Of a DNA stretch of 64,000 nucleotides, positions 1 to 10,457 are shown one piece after another. Both the position numbers and the translations under genes were made by a program. Under the pieces are notes generated by a model. That model saw only the letters and a program-made list of their open reading frames with translations, was not told where the DNA came from and did no database searches. Origin of the DNA: Coprinus comatus (taxonomy: Eukaryota > Basidiomycota > Agaricomycetes > Agaricales > Agaricaceae); assembly GCA_034638255.1 (NCBI GenBank), contig JAWPGT010000034.1:1-64000 (forward strand), in the 5' to 3' direction. The stretch's first letter is position 1; each line of letters begins with the position of its first letter.

Positions 1-103
1 CCCCCTAACCCCCCTAACCCCCTAACCCCCCTAACCCCCTAACCCCCCTAACCCCCCCTAACCCCCCTAACCCCCCTAACCCCCCTAACCCCCCTAACCC
101 CCC
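1..103. repeat. Telomere repeat tract
   Basis: Eleven complete units of C5-7 TAA plus a final C6. In order the C-runs are 5,6,5,6,5,6,7,6,6,6,6 and a last 6. On the opposite strand the commonest unit is TTAGGGGGG (9 nt). Variable G-run length is usual for telomerase slippage. The tract lies at the extreme window edge and its C-rich strand points inward, so this is a true chromosome end or contig end at a telomere. Confidence 0.97.
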
Positions 104-1463
104 GGCTGTTTGAACAAATTTTCGGTTGCGCGATATGTGGCTTGAAAGCTCGGCATCGTTGTGCACCATCCCTGTATACATTGTTGGCACATATGTCCCT
201 TCAATAAATATTGGTTAAAAACGTACCTGCATCATACACAATCGTACCCCATTGACTCAACAACCACATCTTCGTCTCAGCTTTCTCAATCTCTTGTTGA
301 AGTTCATCCACTTCATCTTGAGATACGCCTCCTTTAGCCATAACGGACACCGTTGTACTTGTAGTCGGTTTTGGCGAGCCACTATCAAGTCCCTCCTCTT
401 CGTCTTCATCCATCCTCTCTTCCGTCCTTTCAATTCCTTCACCCGCTTCACCATCATCTTCACCATCTTCACCAGCCTCAGGATCACCTTCCACCTCCTC
501 ACACTCAGCCTTTGAAAATTTGTCTTCATCTTCGTCTTCATCTTCATCCGCATCACGTCTCTGCTTTTCCTTTCCTTTCATTTGTTCCTTCTTCTTCTTC
601 TTCCCAATCTCGTTCTCTCTAGATGCCCCATCCTTTTTACTAGATGTCATTTTTGTTGTAACCGTCTGCATGATCTTGTTCGCTAACTTCGATTTCATTG
701 CATCTACCTTCTTCTGCAACCTGGATCGCGCAAGCAACACTGCATCCCGACGATGCTGCCCACCAGCAACCTGCAACTCCTTCTGTGTTTTTCCTTTCTC
801 TGATAACTGTAACATTGGTGTATCCGCCCCCAAAAGAAGACTCTTCTGAATACAAGACTCTTCAATGTCTTCCCTCATCATTACAATGGGTATCATTGCT
901 AGTTCTGAGAAAGGATTGAAGTCATCTGATAGAAATGTGTTAACGAGGGCGTTCACCCCAGCATCATTCACCGGCCGTGGATTGAAATGGCCAAAATGAA
1001 ACGGTAATGGAGGGTTGATGATGTCAATTGCATTGACAGAAATTATCGCAAGATGCGATTTCTCAATCAATGTTTTCGGTTCTTTCCCTGTGATTGACCT
1101 CAATCAGCTCATTCATTCATACTTATATGCCTTAATATATCACTCGCCTGTCTTTTTGGGTTTCCCAAAAACGGTTGATCGTCCATCTGCCCCTTGTCTA
1201 TTCAAATAAGCAACCAGCTTGTCTCACATCGTCATCACCGAAACACCTTACATACCTTCCAGCTGCAAACTTACTGAACGCACTACCACCACTAGGTTTA
1301 GAGCTAGTGGACGCGCTCGCAATAATCTACAATATAGCATAAGAATATCGTACATCACGAAGATCTACAACTTACTTACCTTCTGTCCTCCACTGCTTGT
1401 CTTTTCACCAGTCTTACCAGCCTTTCCTTTCGACGTCGCAATGTTCTTGCTAACTTCGCTCAT
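104..1463 (-). CDS. ParB/Srx-like domain protein, 3' end lost at the telomere
   Basis: Exons read as 1463-1380, 1326-1256, 1197-1148, 1087-227 and 171 into the telomere. The start ATG at 1463 opens a Ser/Lys-rich leader. The main exon carries a ParB/sulfiredoxin-like core: RPVNDAGVNAL near its start, then the hallmark GGQHRRDAV, followed by Lys-rich helices and an acidic stretch (DEDEDEDED). Phases agree at every junction. The 1147-1088 intron must use a GC-AG boundary (CAG/GCGAGT). The 226-172 intron (GTACGT...ACAG) joins a last exon that continues with YDAG-MVHND and SSHISRNRKF and then reads into the G-rich telomere repeat; the first in-frame stop is at 16-14. If this intron is retained, the ORF ends at 201. 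ParB-type folds bind DNA or CTP, or act as nucleases in bacteria; the role in fungi is unknown to me. The gene looks broken by the chromosome end, and whether it is expressed cannot be seen. Confidence 0.6.
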
Positions 1464-1647
1464 TGATATCCGGTGGTGAAATGGGTGAACAGAAGCGGTG
1501 ATATATAGAGATAACTTGGTATAAGCGGACACAGAATTGTTCGGGCAATCACCGGTGTCACGTGGGAATGTAATGTATATTAATTATGTTTCAGTATATT
1601 ATAAATAAGACACTACATATATTAATACATGTAATCTATCCTAGATA

Positions 1648-1930
1648 TCCCCCGCTCACCTCTCCAGTGTGACCAGCGTGAAATAATTGTAGATACTTTG
1701 AACCAATTCCACCGCCCACCCCCACACTGTGACCGGCGTACAAAAACGGGCTCAATTGTATTTATATAGTGTATCTAATTCATTGTAAATGCAATCTCAT
1801 CATATATAATAAATTTTAATGAAATACTCCGCTCACCCCTGCAGCATGACCAGCGGGCAATATCGATCGTATTTCAATGTATGGTATGATTCTCCCCGCT
1901 TATGCCAGTGGTGGGACCCGCGTGAAATAT
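1648..1930. repeat. Degenerate subtelomeric repeat, four copies
   Basis: A motif of the form CCGCYCACC, then about 10 nt, then GTGACCAGCGTG recurs at 1651-1680, 1711-1740, 1829-1857 and (more diverged) 1894-1925. A weaker relative lies near 1540. Copies are 60-120 bp apart with AT-rich filler. No coding potential is seen. Confidence 0.55.
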
Positions 1931-2849
1931 TACAATGTTATTCTTATATTTCCATTGACCAGTGACACAAAGTTGACGCATACCTACCTACATGGACCCG
2001 CATGCGATTTCAAGGCTTCATTTGATAACATTCAGAGGCCATTTGGTCCTCAAATCTCAACTTATATGGGGTTGTAACTCATTTCTCAAAATGATACTCT
2101 TTTTCACCATTTCAGTCCTTGACCCCTTCTTTTAAGCCCATTTTTTGAGGAAATGCCTGTCTGACCATGGTCTAACCCTGGCCAGGTTGTAGAAAAGTAG
2201 GTAGAATGTTGTACAATATCGTGACTACCAATTACCCTTTAAACAAACTCTTTAGCTTTCCTCTACCCTTCTTTTTCCTTGTATTTGTACTTGGTAATGC
2301 AGGATGCTAAGCATCTTCATCGGGTAAAGGTGGAAAGGAACGAGGGGGCTTTGAAGTAGGCTTTAACTGTTTGGGCCAGTAGGAGGTAAAGGATATATTG
2401 GTGTTAACTCGAATAATAATGGACATTGCTGTTATCATTGATGCATGTTGGAGAGGGATATGGGGAAGTGATAATAGGGTATGAGATGATCATGTCAAGC
2501 AAGGATGGATTATGAGGAGGTGAAGTTATAGGTGCACTTGTAGCGAGTGGAGAAGAAATTAGACATGAGGTTTTAGATATTTGATGTGATCGAATAGTTG
2601 GCGTTCTTGTTACAAGACTAGCGAGACTAACTTTGAATTGTGTTGATGAAGACGACATTGAAACAGAAGTAGATGCATAAGAAAATGAGGATGAGGGTGA
2701 TGCAATGACGGGTGAAGTTGGACTCTTGGAGCGGTAGGTACAAAAGCTCAGGTGACGACGTCCATGGGGCATCATAGACACCGAAAGCGGGCAGGTGTCA
2801 TCGGAGTGGGTATATGTGGTATTGGAGGTGAAGGTTCCTCTGGTAGTAG
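1931..2849. other. Intergenic, no supported gene
   Basis: Beyond the short repeat there is only AT-rich DNA and a Ser/Thr-rich open frame on the minus strand (2404-2904). That frame looks like the out-of-frame continuation of the relic at 2850-5091, not a separate gene. Confidence 0.5.
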
Positions 2850-5091
2850 TTCTACAGGGAGAGGAACAGTGGAAGTGGGAGGGGTAATCCTGGGATAAGA
2901 GCAATGGGGAGTAACCAAGTGGCAGTCAGGATTACGCCAAAGCCCTGGTCATAGCTCTTGACTGATGTCCAGCTCCAGGAAATAAAAGTGCCGATGTAGC
3001 CCAGACAAGATGCGATACGTTGTATGAGGATGAGAATGGCCTGCATCGGGACTGGAAAGGTGGATATTGGGAGGCTGTTAAGAACCAAGCGAGGGCGGTG
3101 GTGATCATAGGCACGCCTGGCAGCCTCGAGTTGCTTGTCATTGAGGACATCGAGAATTGGAGGAGAAAGAAACCTGGGATGATCAGATAGGAAACGTACA
3201 AAAAAAGGAAGAGCAACGTACAAACAATAGCCCCACCACATGGCTTGAAAAGAGTGTTTGTCTTTGGAAGGAATCCGTACTCTGGTTGTGCATAGATAAC
3301 GTTCTTGAGAGCGAGGAGTAAGAGGATTTCCATCAGAGTTGATCCATGCAGCAATTGGAGAAACGACATTTGACCACGACCAGCCTGGGATTGGAGGTGC
3401 AGGTTCTGGCTCTGGCTCGTCGTATTCTTCGGCGACATCTGTGTCTGCAAGTTCGACGAGAGAAGTTGAGCGATGGTCTGAGGGTTGTGGTCGTTGTTGT
3501 GCAGAGGTATGAATCCAGAAAAGGAGCGACCACGTTGTAACTCATACAGCGACAACAGGCACCACAGTGTCTCCGTTTTCCTGCAGCAGTGCTTTCGAAG
3601 AGACTCTGCTCCCAGGCGAAGAACAAACAGCAAGTACTCCGCCCACAACCCCCCATGCTGACAATACTCCAGATTGAAGAGATGTCCAGTGTCCCAGAGT
3701 CTTTCCTCGAGAGAGTCTAGATCAGGAACCCTCAGGCCTCAGACTCACGGTAACCTCCCCTTGCTATCTCCACCACACCCATACTCATCATTCGACTAGC
3801 AGGCTTTGGGCGCACGATGATTACAGACTACAAGATCGCATGCAAGACATTTCTCTGCCTTTCATTCCACTCCAAATCAACAACATCCATTCAACAACAT
3901 CACCAGACCAATACCCCTGCATTCAAACTACGACACTCACTCGCATTTTGATTTTGAAGCCTTCCGTGATATCCCCGAACATGAATCTACAAGAGTCAAT
4001 GTCCCTCCTTTCCACAGACAAGGTCATCAAATACAAAAGAGCGAGTCTCAAGCATTTCCTCAGCATCGTTGCTGGCCACCTTCTCCAGGTACTTCTCTTC
4101 ACTTCTCTTCCAACTCTCTGTCTAACTCTGTCTGTGCAGAATCGGGAGTAGGCGTTGTCGGCATCTTGGTCGTTGAATCCGAACCTCCAGTTGCAGTCCC
4201 GTAAATAGCTTCAAATTGCGTCTAAAAAGCAGGATTCCTCGCGCATAGGAATTGTCTTGTAGGTATGGATTAGAGGGTCGTCATAGCAGTAGGAGAGGAA
4301 TACATACCTGAATTCCTCTGAAGAACCTGCAAAACGTGTTCTTATTCGAGCTGCTCTTCATCTGGCCAACTTTACTAGCCTAGAGACTTTGTTTAATGAG
4401 AGTAGAAGTACGACGGAGAGCTTGTTTCGGTGTCAGCGAAGGTGGTATTGGATTCATGGAAGTGGGAGGCACAGAGTGGGAAGTGAGGGTGGTAGAAGGT
4501 GAAATCTTCATAGTTGAGGTCAAGAGGGATGCAGAGGGAGGTCGAGGTGGGGAGAGGTATCCTTTGATATCCATTTCCGAACGTGACTAAAGAACCCCAG
4601 TGGACTCCCAGTCACAGAGGAGCAAAGAACTCGGCATCAGAGTGGAAAATCGACGTGGGGTTACTTGTGCATCATCACGGGTGGCTGGATCTCAGAGTCG
4701 AGTTGACCGTGTATAGTCCGCCCTGTTCATTGTTGAGGGATGAAACATGAAGACGTAGTTGACACATCATGATTATTGTTGTAGATATTGTTCAGCACTC
4801 CAATGTCTTTCTCCTCGTTCAAGAGAGGATATCTGTATGACGAGATTATGAATACCATGCAAGGGCAAGGTATCCTGTGCTCAGGCTCAACGACTGCTCT
4901 ATAGACCAATACAGCGGGTCAGTAGACCTGAATAGGACTTTTACCAATTACTAACCAACTTCTGACCCTTTCTCTAGCACAACAACCTTCCCTTCTCTCT
5001 TTCCAAATGTTTCAACCTCCCCTACATATGTCCACGTCGTCCTCTCAATCCAAAGCAAATCGGACACATGTCCTTGAACCACGGTAGACAT
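2850..5091 (-). pseudogene. Decayed multi-exon membrane-protein gene
   Basis: Coding-quality segments on the minus strand follow one another in the order expected of one gene but cannot be joined by splicing alone. They start at 5091 (MSTVVQGHVSDLLW, a good exon to 4956 with a GTTAGT donor and a CTGAC branch site), then 4574-4380 (TPKQALRRTSTLIKQSL then an in-frame TAG), 4230-4110 (TQFEAIYGT), 4100-3990 (RRDIDSCRFMFGDITEGF), 3840-3760 (VRPKPASRMMSMGVVEIARG), 3700-3550 (LWAEYLLFVLRLGAES), 3490-3250 (acidic, Pro-rich) and 3241-2870 (hydrophobic segments, GFGVILTATWLLPIALIPG). Near 3590, 3560 and 3500 the reading switches frame without usable splice sites. I do not recognise the family. Inference: a conserved fungal membrane protein now inactivated by several indels and a stop. 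Confidence 0.5.
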
Positions 5092-5722
5092 CCAGAGAGC
5101 TCTGGATGAGTGTATTTATCGGGGCTTGTTAGAGAATGATCAACGCAGCACGGCGAAACTGGACAAGGGAATACAGACGGAATATCCAAATCCTTCGTCT
5201 CACTCGATCACGTGAAATGACGTACTTCCTGGGTGGCTGGGCCATGGCCCATACCTACTCAGTAGCTATAGAATCAATTGCGAAACTTCGAAGGTCAAGT
5301 TAGAAGGACTTGTGAATTTATTAAGCTGGCTCGGTTAAGTTCCGAGATTCGCAAAGAGATTTATAGTTGATTGATTTTGATTGGGGAGATAAAGTTAGCT
5401 TGTTCTCGACCCAAATCTTGTGGAGAGCACGATTCTACCCAAGCTTGTTATAACATTAAACAAAGGGCGCTGAATATTACTTTTGAATCGTATGAAAATA
5501 TCAAGTTCCACTGTTCGTTGCTACAGACAGCCTGCTTCAACCTTCTATCATATTGGAAACCGGTAGAGTCGAACAATGGAGGTAAAGGTCTGACCATATG
5601 GAGGCAAAACTTGCTTGTTGGAGCCTCCGTGATATCCTAGAATGTCAGTATCTATAAAGGATCGCTCATATATAAAGTACACACCAGTGTACCGTCACCC
5701 GTGCAACAGGCTGATATGCATA
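5092..5722. other. Intergenic, no supported gene
   Basis: AT-rich, with a short plus-strand frame at 5371-5640 that lacks any recognisable motif. Nothing else seen. Confidence 0.5.
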
Positions 5723-6336
5723 CTACCTAAGAAATAGACTTGCATTGTAAGCATAGCCAGTCTTTAACGTCTTGACAATAAGAAAAACTCGCCAGCAAGA
5801 GCAACATAAAAGTCGTCGAATCTGCTGTAATATTGAAAAACTTTCGGGCCTGCTATCATCTGCATCTCCTAGCAGGGGTGTACGCTCCGAGACTGGAGAA
5901 TCTAGATCGTGTTGAAGGTAATTATGAGTACGACGGTGATAGGGCCGTTCGCGAAGGTGCTGTATGATTAATAAGAAAATATTTCGAGTTCAAACAAATT
6001 GTTCTTATAGCGAAAATGTAGTACATACCTGGTCTAACCCAGCCTGATCCAAAAACTCACGACCACATTTTAAACATTTTGAATGACTCGAAGGATCATC
6101 CACGTGCTAGCAGTGCAACGCATATGAGCCTTAGAGAAACAAAAAATGATGATGATACTTTGAAAAGAAGAACAACCGCATACTTGAGCTAAGCTGATAC
6201 TGTCTTTGAACAATGTTTTACACTGAGGACATTCGTAAAAACGGTGTCCTTTGTCTTGACAATGTGCTTTTATTCCCTTTTGCGAAACGAATGTCCGATC
6301 ACAATTCATGCACTCGAAACCAACCGAAGGGCTCAT
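5723..6336 (-). CDS. Small C2H2-type zinc-finger protein
   Basis: Three exons, 6336-6184, 6106-6029 and 5959-5723, join in phase to 155 residues. Finger-like modules are visible: CMNCDRTFVSQKGIKAHCQDKGH (C-x2-C-x12-H-x5-H pattern, residues 9-31); a second pair CPQCKTLF whose His lies across the first intron (HVDDPSSH); and a third pair CLKCGREFLDQAGLDQH completed across the second intron. The C-terminal tail is basic and hydrophobic with a Cys-rich patch (RRLLCCSCWRVFLI). The HCQDKGH style and the closely spaced fingers resemble fungal C2H2 proteins of unknown target. DNA or RNA binding is inferred from the fold only. The introns have canonical GTATGC and GTATGT donors. It is the only clearly intact gene between the two relics apart from the GST. 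Confidence 0.75.
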
Positions 6337-7015
6337 GAAGAACGTTAGATGAAGTTCGTTGGAGAGAAAGACAAGGGCCTTGGGCGCTTGAAAGTTGACA
6401 TCCCAGGAACCCTTTCACTGATATGGCGATCAACTTCTTTTTCTCACAGATAAATATTCTCCAATATCATGTCCAATATGTTAGGTATAGACATGCACTA
6501 TGAGTTATATCATACACAATGAGAACAAGGAACAAATCGAGTTGTTCCGGATTGCTGAAACAAAAACTAGTTGAAAGTTATATGAAAGGGAGTACGTTGT
6601 GTACCCACTCAGTCACTAGCGTCCCTAGTTGTAATAAATTGAGGCTCGGAATCGCTGTTAGACTGAAACTCATTTGTATTTGAACATGCATCTAGTTCTG
6701 ATATGGCGAGTGATATTTACTCGCTTTGTAAGAGATTCTGTAGTAATTCTGATGGATGTACTCGGAAATGTGGTGGGAAGTTGAAACACCATGATCGTGC
6801 CAACAATAGATCTCAATCAGTTGTAATCACCTCTGACGCCATACCGGAGATCACCATACTCAGTTGTATTAATTAGGTTCTCCTTTCTCAAACCCATGAG
6901 ACATCACATATATAAGCAAGCTCTCTGCTCTCGCGGCAACTTGTTGGACCATTACACATTCACTCACAACAAACTTGGGCTCCGAAACTTACAACAGCTC
7001 AAAGACTATCGTAGT
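6337..7015. other. Intergenic between divergent zinc-finger and GST genes
   Basis: Shared upstream region of two divergent genes. An in-frame ATG at 6896 would extend the GST by 40 residues, but the extension lacks family similarity. No TATA-like element is placed with confidence. Confidence 0.5.
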
Positions 7016-7952
7016 ATGGCCATTCCTGACGTAAATATACACCCCTATGCAACTGGCGATGCAGCAGAGACGGTAGCGAAGCATCAAGAGCCTCAAGACC
7101 TTGTTTTCTGGTCTGGTTGGGTATGTATCATCTCCATTTTTGCCAAATACTATTAACCATAGATCCTATATAGTTCTGTCCTTTTGTCCAACGAGTTTGG
7201 ATTGCGTTGGAAGAAAGGGGAATTCATTATCAATATAAAGAGGTCAATCCATACAAGAAAGAAAAACACTTCCTCGGTACATATCCCATTCCAAGTAATC
7301 ATTCAACTAAACACTTACACCATGTTGGAAGATATCAACCCCAAAGGCCTCGTACCAGCTATCGAATACAAAAACAAAGCTCTATACGAATCTTTAGTCC
7401 TTCTCGAGTTCTTAGAAGACGCATATCCGGAATGCAAACCAAGCCTACTCCCTGACAATCCCTACGAACGTGCAATAGCAAGAATCTGGATCGACCATAT
7501 CAGTAAAAACTACATCCCCGCATTTCATCGATTGATTCAAGCTCAAGAACCCGAGAAACAAGATAAAGCTCGTGAGGAACTATATGATGCTCAAAGAAAA
7601 TTAGTGGAAAAGGTTAAAGGGCCATTTTTCTTTGGAGAAAAATTTAGTATTGTTGATGTGGCTATTGCACCTTGGATTGTGAGAGATTGGGTCATTACGG
7701 AGAACAGGCAGTACACGAGAGAGAATGTCAACGAGGCTTGGGTTAAATATGCAAAGACTTTGACTGAGCGTCCCAGTGTCAAGAAAACGGAAAGTGTGAG
7801 TGTATCTATTGTTTCAGTTGGTCACCTTGCTCTTGTTAATGATCTCATTGCAGGATAAAGAGCATTATCTCGAGATTTATGCTAAGTACCTCCGCGATGA
7901 AGCTCAGAGCGAGGCTGCAAAGGCGATTAGGGAGGGAAGAGTGATTCCCTGA
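7016..7952 (+). CDS. Glutathione S-transferase, omega-like
   Basis: Four exons, 7016-7120, 7174-7276, 7332-7795 and 7854-7952, give 256 residues with all phases closed. The N-terminal thioredoxin-like half holds FCPFVQRVW with the expected catalytic Cys at residue 37, in the omega-class CPF/Y position, followed by the cis-Pro loop (KGLVPAIEY) and the ESLVLLEFLED glutathione gamma-Glu site. The helical half has the GEKFSIVDVAIAPW N-capping box. Omega GSTs carry out glutathione-dependent thiol transfer or reduction in the cytosol. The start at 7016 is preferred over 6896 because homologous fungal GSTOs begin with MAIPD-type sequence close to that point. It lies between pseudogenes but appears intact. 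Stress or xenobiotic detoxification is the likely role. Confidence 0.9.
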
Positions 7953-8792
7953 GGTGTCATCGAGAAAGAATACCATTGTAACGACTTTAAAGGAAAAGTT
8001 TATTGTTACCATCTCTAGTAATGTTTGACCTATTTAAAGCTCTGTTTCGCGAACTAGTGAAATATATCTCATTCATCTTTGGTGGGTTGGAATATTGGAA
8101 TATGATAAAACGGTAGTGGCCAAAAATCGAAACTCGTCGAGTCGTGCTTGGTGATCATCCAAAATTTCATATTACAATACTCATTGAGGGCTCAGACTAC
8201 AAAGTATAAAGCTGATATAGCCATCCGATAGAGACAAAAGGCGTGTTCTGAGTTCTCTTCTACGGTTTATATTCTATTACAGAAAAACATATTCACCAAC
8301 TAATCGTAACTCCGACCAATTTGCCTTCATTGTAATACCCCTGATATATATTTGTTTTTTACTTTCTATTTGTTGAAAAAGTTTTCAAGTGTAAGTAGGT
8401 AACCCTCTATCTTATGGAATATACTAGCTACCCCCAGTTTGCGACAACATCAATACATCTGTTCTCCTGTCGAGCTATGCTTAGCCACGTCCAACACTAG
8501 AAGATTGAAAACAAGATTTTCAAGTATGTTTAGTGATGTTCCAAGTTTTCGTCTACTTTTGATCTTATTTTTTTGATGTTTGGATATCTATCCTTAGTGG
8601 TTGTTTCTTGTGGAGTTTATAGTGGCGAGATACGTTACTGAAGACCCGCAGTCTCTAAAACGATGTTTACCATTTCAAGAAGAAGGCTGACCCCGTCAGT
8701 GGAACCATTCAGCCTCATAGTTCATTAAAGACTCCCGGTTGAAACTTTCTAAGTATGTTCGATAACAGCCCAGGTTATATGAAAGTCAAGAG
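7953..8792. other. Intergenic, no supported gene
   Basis: Holds the 3' flank of the GST gene and AT-rich sequence. No ORF with coding character was found on either strand. Confidence 0.55.
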
Positions 8793-10457
8793 GTGTTTCA
8801 ATATAGTTTGATCAGTGGATTCCGATCACGTATTCCTGAGCCCTGTCACGTCGAACCGTACATATCGCGCATTCTTTGTGGATGTAATAATCCTCACACC
8901 ACTCCTCCCCTCGCACTTGAAGACGCTAGCCATAGTAAAAAGAGGTTGCCTATATTGACCAACAAATCCGACTCTTTAATCATGTTAAACTCGTCCAACT
9001 ACTCAAACAACTGAACTCCACAAAGTCAATCACATACGCCACTCCACCCGAGATTCTCTCATACATCATGTAAATCACAACACATATGCACTGGGAGAAA
9101 GCGGCGCAACAAACCAACTTTCCTCATTCATTCCGCTCCTACTTAGTTCTATCTCTTCCTATTGGCGCGATGTTGCCCATTCAACACCTGCTCTATGGAC
9201 ATCCCTCCAATTGATAAACAGCTTCGAATGTTCTCCAATGGAAAAATTTGTCAAGAACAAGAACCCTTTATTACGCCATGATGTCGAAAGAGCCAAATCT
9301 CTACCCCATTTCCCTGGATTATTACTACGGCGTAGAATACCCTTGGCGCATTAAACAACTTTTGGACATTGCTGTCTGCGATAATCCTACAAGATTCAAA
9401 TGTCTGAATGTTCCTGTGAAAGCATTGGAGGCCTGGCAGGGAAAAGAGATCATATATTCTCAACTCGATGCCCTGGAGATAGTAGAGGATTTGGATGGTA
9501 GCGAAGACCATACAATCTCAGCGTGTGCACTTACAATAACACCGAAATCGAAACAGTTGACTCTTGAGCAAACCATGATATCAGACAATCTTTCCACAAA
9601 AAACATCACGTACCTCCACCTCGTTGGGATTCCATTTCAATACTACATCCGCCTGATGCTTAAATGTCGCAACACAATTATCGAATGCAAAGTCAAGAAC
9701 ACAACGGATGACACTTTCGTTACTTCCCCACTACCGTATCAATATCAACATTTGAATGTGGTGTAAACATATCCACATCTTCAGACCCTTTGTTGTTATA
9801 TATTCAATGCTATGAATGGAATCCCATAACTTCATTTTTCATTCACAATTCTTGGGCTGTGTTTATCCTTCATCACCGCAATCTACCCTCTCTCCACCAA
9901 GTTTCATTTAGAGGTCTAATGACAAAGCGTATATAGCAAGATGGGTTGCCAACACCACTCAAAATAATATCTGTGTTATCCTTCTTTCGTCTACACGATA
10001 TAGGAGTGCCTCGGGCAGCCTCTAATCTCGAATACCAGTCATTGCCAGCTATTGATCAAGTTGATACCAAGGAACTATTTCTTCACTTTACACCCTACGA
10101 GACCTTGGATACTTTACGTCTAACTCCCTCATGCCACCCCGAGAAAAAATATCCATGTCTAGTTTGGAGGTATTAAGAGTTACAAAATGTGTAATTACAC
10201 AGGAAGGTGACCCGGACCCATATCTTGGTACAATTTATAATGTTCTTGCGAAAATGCTAGAAGACAGAAGGACCCTTAGAAGCCCGTTCTTTATTGCTTT
10301 TCGGAGAGACGAGAGGTTTGGTGTTTCTCGTCATGGTGAGATTATTCGTGGATTAACTGATCATGGTACTTTGAAGTTCGTTCGATGCGATACCATTCTC
10401 ACTCCTAATGTCATAAATGGTAATGTCGAGGATAGGTTTATGGTCACGTTTCAATGA
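8793..10457 (+). pseudogene. F-box protein relic with multiple frameshifts
   Basis: Recognisable Agaricomycete F-box architecture survives in pieces. There is a leader coil (EVAYIDQQIRLFNHVK, 8942 on), the box itself (TPPEILSYI at 9041; SSYWRDVAHSTPALWTSLQL at 9154), a downstream repeat-like body (9248-9766) and a C-terminal part (9946-10457). The pieces sit in different frames. Switches fall at the A5 run near 8937-8941, at 9060-9072, at the C4 run near 9300 (ERAKSLP in one frame continues as ISLDYYYGVE in another), near 9745, and at the A6 run near 10143. An extra TAA or TAG also interrupts at least one segment. F-box proteins are SCF ubiquitin-ligase adaptors and form huge, fast-turning families in mushrooms, so decay of a copy is expected. 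Several breaks lie in homopolymers, so base-calling error must be excluded. Confidence 0.7.

Noticed and set aside
2404..2904. 166-residue Ser/Thr-rich minus-strand ORF
   Set aside because: No start context, no motif; it overlaps the end of the membrane-protein relic in another frame and its composition is low-complexity.
3840..4151. 103-residue plus-strand ORF
   Set aside because: Antisense to coding-quality minus-strand segments of the relic (RRDIDSCRFMFGDITEGF); probable shadow.
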